From Ruminococcus sp. (lineage in GTDB: Bacteria; Bacillota; Clostridia; Oscillospirales; Ruminococcaceae), in NCBI GenBank assembly GCA_019417865.1, contig DYCW01000243.1, positions 1 to 11,362 of the forward strand: a stretch of DNA of 11,362 bases, in the 5' to 3' direction. Below are positions 6,870 to 11,362 of the stretch, piece by piece. Under the pieces are notes generated by a model. The model worked only from the letters and a program-made list of their open reading frames with translations, searched no databases and was not told the origin of the DNA. Position numbers and translations under genes: made by a program. Each line of letters begins with the position of its first letter. Positions within the stretch are counted from its first letter, which is position 1.

Positions 6870-7874
6870 CTATATTCCGCAAGCACAAATCAGCTGGGCT
6901 GTCAATTCGCAAATGGCAGTCGGCTTTTCTGCCGCCTGATAGTACTGCTGCATGACTTTGCGAACACCATGGACGACCCGTAGCATACCAGTATAGGATT
7001 TCATACTGTTTTGCAGCAGGGCAGCGGTCAGCTGCATTTGTACCATTTCGGATTGCAGCAGATGTTCCTGATAGCAGTTGTGTAGAGAAATCGTATCGCA
7101 GTCCGGAAAGTGTTCGCCGAACAAACTGCCTTGTATAATATATGCCTGCTTTCGTTCTGGCAAAAGCAGCTGAACGGGCAAGGTGTCTGCCTGTAGAGGA
7201 TGGGTACAGAGAATGCTGTGCCAGCCTTTGCGAACGGCTTCCAAAGAAAATCGTTCCAGCAGACAACCGCCGGCGGTATACCAGGGATCAAGCAGGACAG
7301 TTGTATTCCAGTCCGCAGGCAGTGGCTGCATGAGAATGCCCTCAGGGGTACTGCCTTGTAGTTGCCGCACTTGCAGTATGCCAGTTTCATGGGGGTGTTC
7401 TGGCAGAGAGAGAACCGGCAGGACATCTGAACGAACCGCAGGCTCTGTGATTGTGCAGAAATGAGAAAATGCCTGTTCTGCGGCAGTTTGCAGTAGAATC
7501 GCCTGTTCGCTGTTCTCTTGCAGTTCTGCAAAACTATAACGAATGGCTTCTGCGTGGGTACACAGAACATTGCGGTCATAGCAGCGGTGTAATGAAATAT
7601 GACGGGTATCCAGTTCCGGACAACCTAGGCGAGGGAGCAAGGTAAGCAAATCGGCATCCAGAAACACCTGTTTTTGGGTAGGGAAGTACAGGCAGCACAG
7701 CGATTGTGCGTGGTAGAACTGTTGTTGTTCTATTTCTGGCAGTGCAGTTGCAACCGCTTGCAGCAGCCGCTCTTTTAGGGCAGCAGTGCCGCCATGTAAT
7801 AGGAAAAAGGAAGCCTCTGTTTCAGAAAGACGAAGCGGCATGGTATCATCGAAAAAAAAAGAAAGCGGCTGCAT
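6870..7874 (-). CDS. Hypothetical protein, possibly a degenerate PRK06851-like P-loop protein
   Basis: This 334-residue cytoplasmic protein has no clear catalytic motif. Its layout suggests two related halves. Residues about 20-40 (FFLLHGGTAALKERLLQAVATAL) sit where a P-loop protein would have GGPGTGKSTL. The second half, about 190-250, has WNTTVLLDPWYTAGGCLLERF, then GWHSILCTHPLQADTLPVQLL and LPERKQAYIIQGS. This recalls the tandem P-loop ATPase-like PRK06851 family, where a GYxVExxHCxxDPxxLxxxIxPE pattern follows each P-loop. Both lysine-containing Walker A motifs are absent here, so nucleotide binding is unlikely if the alignment is right. The start has GGAGGGAG seven bases upstream. The start codon and first codons (MQPLSFFF) are embedded in a terminator-like hairpin and T-run. 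It follows mtnN in the same direction. Confidence 0.8.
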   Translation of the reverse strand: MQPLSFFFDDTMPLRLSETEASFFLLHGGTAALKERLLQAVATALPEIEQQQFYHAQSLCCLYFPTQKQVFLDADLLTLLPRLGCPELDTRHISLHRCYDRNVLCTHAEAIRYSFAELQENSEQAILLQTAAEQAFSHFCTITEPAVRSDVLPVLSLPEHPHETGILQVRQLQGSTPEGILMQPLPADWNTTVLLDPWYTAGGCLLERFSLEAVRKGWHSILCTHPLQADTLPVQLLLPERKQAYIIQGSLFGEHFPDCDTISLHNCYQEHLLQSEMVQMQLTAALLQNSMKSYTGMLRVVHGVRKVMQQYYQAAEKPTAICELTAQLICACGI

Positions 7875-7926
7875 GAAATAACTCCCTCCATAGTGTGATT
7901 GTTGTTATTTTATGCAAAGCCGCTTT
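7852..7926 (-). terminator. Intrinsic terminator/attenuator overlapping the start of the 334-aa gene
   Basis: In the minus-strand RNA, the arm at 7926-7904 pairs with the arm at 7882-7862 as about 20 base pairs in three segments (9 + 4 + 7), with a 2-base bulge and one C-A mismatch. The lower nine pairs (AAAGCGGCT/AGCCGCTTT) are GC-rich. They are followed by C and nine T residues (7860-7852), the classic terminator form. The 3' arm contains the ATG (7872-7874), the 21-base loop contains the GGAGGGAG ribosome site, and the T-run encodes the Phe codons. The 5' arm can also fold alone (CAAAG-CGG-CTTTG), offering an alternative structure. It may terminate mtnN transcripts, attenuate the downstream gene, or do both. 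Confidence 0.75.
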
Positions 7927-7965
7927 GAAAAGTGTTTGTCTATTAGGTTTTTTTAATCATTCTGT

Positions 7966-8649
7966 TTACAGAACCGCTGCGATTGCAAGCACCAGGTCGG
8001 CAACTCGTTTTGCAGCAATTTTTTCAAACTGGTCGAAAGACATAGTGCCTTCATCATCTGCATTGTCAGAAATGCAGCGAATGCTGACGAATGGCACTTG
8101 ATTTAGGTAGGCACAGTGTCCCACAGCAGAACTTTCCATATCCACTGCCATGGGATGCAGGCGTTCCTGAATGGACTGCTTGACTGCGTTGTCAGAGATA
8201 AAGGCTTCGCCGGAGACAATGCGTCCGAAATGGTGTGTCATACCGAGTTTATCACAGGTTTCCGCCGCTGTTTGCATCAGCGTTTTGTCGGCTGGATAAA
8301 TGCCGCAGTATGGCGGATAATCCTGTAAGAAGTGCAAGTCAAGATCATGGGGTAAAACAGAATCAGAAATGACAATATCACAAACCTTTACATCTGAATG
8401 CATCCCACCGGCAATGCCGGCATTGATGACTGCATCTGGTTGAAAGGTATCAATCATTGCCTGTGTGCAGACCGCAGCATTGACTTTTGCAATGCCGCTG
8501 CAAACGTGAATGACTTGGGTACCGTTTTCGAGTGCGTTCACATAGTAGTCAAACCCAGCTTTTTTGACAATTTTGGAATGGGGAAGAGCTGCCCGAATGT
8601 CTGCTAATTCAGAGGGCATAGCACCGATGATTGCAATTTTTTTGTTCAT
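7966..8649 (-). CDS. mtnN: 5'-methylthioadenosine/S-adenosylhomocysteine nucleosidase
   Basis: This enzyme cleaves the N-glycosidic bond of methylthioadenosine and S-adenosylhomocysteine, releasing adenine. It serves methionine salvage and removal of methylation by-products, and can feed LuxS. The 227-residue length is typical. Visible motifs are IGAMPSE, with the catalytic Glu (E14, equivalent to E. coli E12), NAGIAGG, VSGEAFI, the ribose-binding VDMESSAVGH (M171, E172) and ISDNADD, with the catalytic Asp D195. The ATG at 8649 is chosen because AAGGAA lies about nine bases upstream; a longer in-frame extension would run through the promoter. No SAM or SAH riboswitch is visible in the short leader. 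No luxS or methionine gene adjoins. Confidence 0.96.
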   Translation of the reverse strand: MNKKIAIIGAMPSELADIRAALPHSKIVKKAGFDYYVNALENGTQVIHVCSGIAKVNAAVCTQAMIDTFQPDAVINAGIAGGMHSDVKVCDIVISDSVLPHDLDLHFLQDYPPYCGIYPADKTLMQTAAETCDKLGMTHHFGRIVSGEAFISDNAVKQSIQERLHPMAVDMESSAVGHCAYLNQVPFVSIRCISDNADDEGTMSFDQFEKIAAKRVADLVLAIAAVL

Positions 8650-8681
8650 AGGGAATCGTTCCTTTCGTTGAAATCCAATAT

Positions 8682-8710
8682 AGTATAGCATATTTATGGG
8701 AAAATTGCAA
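8682..8710 (-). promoter_or_regulatory. Sigma-A promoter of mtnN
   Basis: On the minus strand, TTGCAA (8705-8710), 17 bases, then TATACT (8682-8687). Transcription should start near 8675, giving a leader of about 25 bases. The same box pair and spacing as the DtxR-like promoter (TTGCAA-17-TATAAT) suggests a housekeeping promoter. Confidence 0.85.
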
Positions 8711-8795
8711 GAAAAGTTGTCGTACAAACAGCATAAAAATGCAATTGGATATACATTTGGAGTATATTGGGAGATTATGATTTGGAGTGTATTTT

Positions 8796-9062
8796 ATGTG
8801 GTGGAAGATTTATGAATCCCTGAATTTATTCGGCGGAACTTTAAATTTTATCGGGGATGACCTTGAAGATATGATAGAAATTCGCTATCCGGATGGTATG
8901 CTGATTGATGTCGGGAAATATGACGATATCTATTGTATCATAGTTGTTTTGTCAGATGATCGAGATGGGTGGCAAAATTTGTTGTTGGAGCTACCTGTGA
9001 CGGATAAAAAAGACCTGTATCGTCGAATACAAGAGACAATTATAAGATTTCGTAATTGCTAA
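8796..9062 (+). CDS. Small orphan protein of unknown function
   Basis: This is an 88-residue acidic soluble protein rich in Asp, Ile and aromatic residues (it begins MWWKIYESLNLFGG, with IEIRYPDGMLIDVGKYDDIY in the middle and a basic RRIQETIIRFRNC end). I do not recognise the family. The alternating pattern and size suggest a compact alpha/beta fold. ATG 8796 is preferred over GTG 8787 because GGAG lies eight bases before it. No convincing promoter was found in the 85 bases upstream. A strong bidirectional terminator follows. It is AT-richer than mtnN, as are its right-hand neighbours, so it may belong to the same accessory segment. Confidence 0.7.
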   Translation: MWWKIYESLNLFGGTLNFIGDDLEDMIEIRYPDGMLIDVGKYDDIYCIIVVLSDDRDGWQNLLLELPVTDKKDLYRRIQETIIRFRNC

Positions 9063-9103
9063 ATGTTGATGTTGCTTTACAATCCATATTTTATTTCATT
9101 GAG

Positions 9104-9140
9104 AAAAAGCCGTTCTGTTTCAATCGCAGAACGGCTTTTT
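9104..9140. terminator. Strong bidirectional intrinsic terminator
   Basis: AAAAAGCCGTTCTG (9104-9117) and CAGAACGGCTTTTT (9127-9140) form a perfect 14-bp stem with a 9-base loop. With A5 on one side and T5 on the other, it works in both directions. It separates the convergent small orphan gene (plus) and XRE gene (minus). Confidence 0.93.
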
Positions 9141-9155
9141 GCTTGGGAAAAGCAG

Positions 9156-9377
9156 TTACTTTTTTGCGGGATATGGCTGCTTTTCGTTAGTCAGTCCAAC
9201 CAGATAATCCAGGCTGACATGATAAAAAAGGGCTAATTTGACGGCAAGATGCAGCGGTAGTTCTCGTTCCATGCGTTCATATTTGGAATAGAGAGACTGA
9301 TCGCACATCAGGTAAGCAGAGATCTGTTTTTGCGTCAAATCATGATCTTCCCGTAGATCACGGATTCGTAATTGCAT
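9156..9377 (-). CDS. Small XRE-family (Cro/cI-type) repressor
   Basis: This 73-residue protein is almost entirely an HTH_3 domain. LTQKQISAYLMCDQSLYSKYER (about 14-35) is the helix-turn-helix, with the recognition helix near 26-35. VSLDYLVGLTNEKQPYP (about 53-69) is the typical end of such one-domain regulators. It has no effector or peptidase domain, so any induction must come through another protein, through instability or through titration. ATG 9377 is chosen because AAGGGTG lies just upstream; an upstream in-frame start would overlap the promoter and first operator. It is divergent from the immunity-protein/patatin operon, with three 15-bp palindromes in the gap. It therefore probably represses both that operon and itself. 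Confidence 0.9.
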   Translation of the reverse strand: MQLRIRDLREDHDLTQKQISAYLMCDQSLYSKYERMERELPLHLAVKLALFYHVSLDYLVGLTNEKQPYPAKK

Positions 9378-9393
9378 AGCATCACCCTTTTTT

Positions 9394-9404
9394 ATTATAT
9401 AATA
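9394..9404 (-). promoter_or_regulatory. Likely -10 region of the XRE gene promoter
   Basis: On the minus strand the sequence has TATTAT (9404-9399) overlapping TATAAT (9399-9394); the matching -35 is weak in either case. The TATTAT choice places palindrome O1 one base into the -10, exactly as O3 overlaps the operon -10. Confidence 0.45.
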
Positions 9405-9418
9405 GTACAAATAGTCCT
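9404..9418 (-). promoter_or_regulatory. Operator O1 (XRE-side palindrome)
   Basis: On the minus strand it reads AGGACTATTTGTACT: half-site AGGAC, spacer TATTT, then GTACT with one mismatch to a perfect dyad. It abuts the XRE -10. It shares 14 of 15 bases with O3. Binding by the XRE protein is inferred from position and repetition. Confidence 0.75.
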
Positions 9419-9428
9419 ATTGTGATAA

Positions 9429-9443
9429 TGGACAGATAGTCCT
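9429..9443 (-). promoter_or_regulatory. Operator O2 (middle palindrome)
   Basis: On the minus strand it reads AGGACTATCTGTCCA: both half-sites are present, with one changed spacer base and one changed end base compared with O3. Its centre is 25 bp from O1, on the same strand, so dimers could bind side by side, as in phage repressor regions. Confidence 0.7.
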
Positions 9444-9477
9444 ACCCTATACAAGGAAAGTTTGTGAAATTTGCGAA

Positions 9478-9506
9478 TTGAAAAATAGGACTATTTGTCC
9501 TATAAT
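9478..9506 (+). promoter_or_regulatory. Promoter of the immunity-protein/patatin operon
   Basis: TTGAAA (9478-9483), 17 bases, then a perfect TATAAT (9501-9506). Transcription should start near 9513. The spacer is almost entirely the palindrome O3, so bound repressor would exclude RNA polymerase. A strong promoter held off by a strong operator fits a switch that is normally off. Confidence 0.88.
9487..9501 (+). promoter_or_regulatory. Operator O3 (operon-side palindrome)
   Basis: AGGACTATTTGTCCT is a perfect 5-bp dyad with a TATTT spacer, extended to ATAGGAC/GTCCTAT (9485-9503). It lies between -35 and -10 and shares its last base with the -10. It is the best copy of the three, and its asymmetric spacer points toward the gene it would control, opposite to O1 and O2. 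Confidence 0.8.
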
Positions 9507-9570
9507 AGAAGAAGAAAGAAAAAGACAGCGTTTTTCAGAAAAAATAGGAAAAGAGATGGGGTGAATTAAA

Positions 9571-9777
9571 ATGGAAATTATGAACATTATAATACTTTTG
9601 ATTTTTGTAGTAGTCGGAATTGTACTTTACTTTCTTCCGACTGAGATTGCCTATATGAGAGGAAGAATCAATAAAGGTGCGATTTTTTGTTTGAATCTTT
9701 TTCTTGGATGGACTTTTGTTGGATGGGTTGTTGCAATGGTATGGGCAGTAAAGGAGTCAGGAAACGGTGCAGAATAA
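9571..9777 (+). CDS. Superinfection-immunity-family small membrane protein (Imm_superinfect type)
   Basis: This 68-residue protein has two predicted membrane helices (about 5-24 and 38-60) and a short loop. The sequence YFLPTEIAYMRGRINKGAIF and the segment LNLFLGWTFVGWVVAMVWAV match the pattern of the family named after the T4 Imm protein (FLPT, RGx-N-AIF, LNLFLGWTxIGWxxAxxWA). T4 Imm blocks DNA entry of superinfecting phage at the inner membrane. Many bacterial members have no tested role, so immunity is an inference. The ATG has GGGGTGA about six bases upstream. Its end overlaps the patatin gene start by 11 bases, and both lie behind the O3-covered promoter. Confidence 0.85.
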   Translation: MEIMNIIILLIFVVVGIVLYFLPTEIAYMRGRINKGAIFCLNLFLGWTFVGWVVAMVWAVKESGNGAE

Positions 9778-10630
9778 TCAATCATTGCAAGTGGGGATTG
9801 TTTTTTCTGGTGGTATGGCAAAAGGTTCTTATGAAATTGGTGTAATGAAGGCTTTTCAAAAACAGGAAAAGTTGCAGATTGCAGCGATTTCAGCTGCTTC
9901 GATTGGAACGCTGAATGCATATGCGTGGTTATGTGGTAAAATATCAGATGCGGAACAAATTTGGAAGAGCGTTTATGCTGAAACGATGGGGAAATCCTAT
10001 CGAACATTGATTAAAAACAGGGGCATTTATGATTATATTGACATTATTTGTAAGGAAACGGATTTTCTTTCCGCTCCGCTCTATACGGTTTGTACATCAC
10101 CTAGTACATTTCAGCCATGTTATATTTTGTTGAATGAATTAGAATATGAAAAAAGAAAAGAATTTTTGAAGGCAAGTATTACGATGTTTCCGGTTATGCC
10201 AGCCCATATCATTAATCATGTTTCCTATTATGATGGTGCTGTAATGGATAATACACCGTTTCTACCATTGAAAGAATATGAATTTGATTGTGTTGTTGTG
10301 GTACAATTTGATCATTATCAGTCGCCAGAGTGGGTGCAGCAGTTTTCCTGTCCGCTCTTTTTTCTGAATCCACAAAAAGAATGTAAGTGGAAGGATAGCT
10401 TTCGTCTGGAAGCATCCGTGATTACAGAAATGATTTCCTGTGGATTTACTGCTGGAGAACATTTATTTTCCATGTTGGCTGCACAAGAAAGAAAAAAAGA
10501 ATGTCTACAAATTTTGGCATCACAATATAATTTAAAAACAGAGGGGAAGGATTTTAATGGTGATCATGTGATTCGAAAATTGAATCAACTATATCAGAGA
10601 AAATATAAAAATAAAACCGGATTGTTTTGA
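9767..10630 (+). CDS. Patatin-like phospholipase
   Basis: This 287-residue protein has the patatin fold signatures. SGGMAKGSYEIGV (14-26) is the oxyanion loop, SAASIGTLNA (42-51) is the nucleophile elbow with Ser45, and YYDGAVMDNTP (154-164) carries Asp156 of the Ser-Asp dyad. Such enzymes hydrolyse acyl esters of membrane phospholipids. The elbow is A-x-S-x-G rather than the usual G-x-S-x-G (Ala43 for Gly). There is no signal peptide, so it should act from the cytoplasm. GTG at 9767 is the start: AGGAG lies ten bases upstream and the next candidates cut into the first strand. The 11-base overlap with the upstream membrane protein gene implies coupled expression. The last codons lie in the terminator stem. 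No cyclase (CBASS) gene is visible in the window. Confidence 0.92.
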   Translation: MQNNQSLQVGIVFSGGMAKGSYEIGVMKAFQKQEKLQIAAISAASIGTLNAYAWLCGKISDAEQIWKSVYAETMGKSYRTLIKNRGIYDYIDIICKETDFLSAPLYTVCTSPSTFQPCYILLNELEYEKRKEFLKASITMFPVMPAHIINHVSYYDGAVMDNTPFLPLKEYEFDCVVVVQFDHYQSPEWVQQFSCPLFFLNPQKECKWKDSFRLEASVITEMISCGFTAGEHLFSMLAAQERKKECLQILASQYNLKTEGKDFNGDHVIRKLNQLYQRKYKNKTGLF

Positions 10631-10656
10631 AACACTTGAAAGAACAATCCGGTTTT
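10613..10656 (+). terminator. Intrinsic terminator of the patatin operon
   Basis: AAAACCGGATTGTT (10613-10626) and AACAATCCGGTTTT (10643-10656) form a perfect 14-bp stem with a 16-base loop, then GTATTAT. The patatin stop codon (10628-10630) lies in the loop and the last codons form the 5' arm. The A-rich 5' arm allows some function on the other strand too. Confidence 0.88.
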
Positions 10657-10800
10657 GTATTATCAATGATATTATAAAATTCTGTATACCATTATTTCAC
10701 TATGAAATTCGATTTTATTTTTATTTATCATAATTTAAATAATTATGTTATACAAAGCTTCTTACTCATTTGTTGTTTTTGTATAAACAGCAGTAGGGAA
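10657..10800. other. AT-rich spacer with two palindromes
   Basis: No gene or clear promoter is visible. It holds CATAATT/AATTATG (10729-10735 with 10741-10747) and TATACAAA/TTTGTATA (10749-10756 with 10778-10785). Neither is followed by a T-run on either strand, so neither is a convincing terminator for the minus-strand gene to the right. Confidence 0.5.
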
Positions 10801-11348
10801 TTAAAATCCATATTCGGCTATACGTTTCTGAACACTTTCGCTGACTTCCTTATCTTTTAAAGCAGAAACACAATGATAGAGTTCATCTGATAATTCCTTT
10901 AGGGAGCATTCTTTTATCTTGCACCATGAATTGAGAACTTGCAGTGCCATGTTACGATTGTTTATCACAGGGGATTTTAAACCAAGCATGACAAAGTCAA
11001 TTCCGCACAGAGGATATGGTTTCAGTTCCTGAATCACACATAATAGTTTTGTATAATTTTCATATTCTTTTCCTAATCCGCTGTTATCTTTTGGATCGGA
11101 AACCATTTCATCCATCGGTAGTTTCGTTTTGAATAAATTCAGAACTTTTTCTCTATAATCACTATTTTTAAGAAGATACCTGCAATTATGCCAACCATTC
11201 TCAAAGTTCTCTATCATATGCTGGTATAGTGGTTCCGTATAATCCATATTCAGATATTTTGCCAAATCAACTCCCTGTCCTTTATGCAACGAATCAATAA
11301 TCACCTTTTCAGTCTCATCAGAATGTAAGATCTTTTTACATAATGTGC
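10801..11348 (-). CDS. Unrecognised protein, 5' end missing at contig end
   Basis: The C-terminal 181 residues are present. The frame stays open from the stop at 10801-10803 up to 11348, where adapter sequence begins, so the true start lies outside. An internal GTG at 11304 could be mistaken for the start, but the frame continues 14 codons further with protein-like sequence and no ribosome site supports the GTG. The protein is soluble and mostly helical. The segment YPLCGIDFVMLGLKSPVINN followed by RNMALQVLNSWCK, and the helix pair after it (about the last 60 residues), look like HEAT-type repeats. I do not recognise a family with confidence. It is AT-rich like the patatin operon. Confidence 0.7.
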
Positions 11349-11362
11349 CTGTCTCTTATACA
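11349..11362. other. Residual Nextera/Tn5 mosaic-end adapter
   Basis: The terminal CTGTCTCTTATACA is identical to the first 14 bases of the 19-base Nextera transposase adapter read in trimming (Tn5 mosaic end complement). It is exactly at the sequence end and brings a stop codon into the otherwise open frame. It is very probably not genomic. Confidence 0.88.

Noticed and set aside
8650..8727. Longer N-terminus for the MTA/SAH nucleosidase
   Set aside because: It would be read through the clear TTGCAA-17-TATACT promoter, and family members start at the MNKKIAIIGAM-type sequence.
9767..10630. Assigning the patatin gene to a CBASS or other cyclic-nucleotide system
   Set aside because: No cyclase, sensor or ubiquitin-like accessory gene is in the window, and the neighbours differ from that layout.
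11302..11304. GTG at 11304 as the start of the rightmost gene
   Set aside because: The frame continues upstream to the adapter with protein-like sequence, and no ribosome site lies at the right distance.

Overview
The window looks like chromosome of a Bacillota bacterium of class Clostridia, probably a Ruminococcus/Oscillospiraceae-type gut anaerobe. This is an inference from strong AGGAGG-type ribosome binding sites, near-consensus sigma-A promoters with 17-bp spacers, and the style of the SbcCD, DtxR/MntR-like and CNNM/CorC proteins. The last 14 bases (11349-11362) match the Illumina Nextera/Tn5 mosaic-end adapter, so the sequence appears to end at an assembly contig end with residual adapter.

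Region 1 (1-1660) holds two divergent genes. A CNNM/CorC-family membrane protein is on the minus strand, cut off by the window edge. Its transcript starts at a near-perfect promoter and first encodes a 25-codon peptide (889-966) resembling the acidic/proline-rich Mg2+-sensing leader peptide MgtL. On the plus strand is a DtxR/MntR-type metal-dependent repressor whose stop codon sits in the loop of a terminator-like hairpin.

Region 2 (1678-5603) is sbcD-sbcC, a complete Mre11/Rad50-type nuclease-ATPase pair overlapping by ATGA. It can be read from the repressor's promoter by readthrough of that hairpin.

Region 3 (5604-6869) is accessory-looking. A nested inverted-repeat block is followed by an AT-rich DUF7738/DUF6892-type gene and a short stretch that may be the remnant end of another gene.

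Region 4 (6870-8710, minus strand) has mtnN (MTA/SAH nucleosidase) with a clear promoter, then a 334-residue protein that looks like a P-loop family member that has lost its P-loops. A long hairpin followed by nine T residues overlaps the start codon of the second gene, so it reads as a terminator or attenuator built into the coding sequence.

Region 5 (8796-10656) has a small orphan protein, a bidirectional terminator, and the most interesting unit. A small XRE repressor is divergent from a two-gene operon encoding a superinfection-immunity-family membrane protein and a patatin-like phospholipase. Three copies of a 15-bp palindrome (consensus AGGACTATTTGTCCT) lie between them, one filling the operon promoter. 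The arrangement resembles a repressed membrane-targeting defence or lysogeny-type module. That function is inferred, not shown.

Region 6 (10657-11348) is an AT-rich spacer and the 3' part of an unrecognised minus-strand gene cut by the contig end. No tRNA, rRNA, CRISPR array or insertion sequence was seen.
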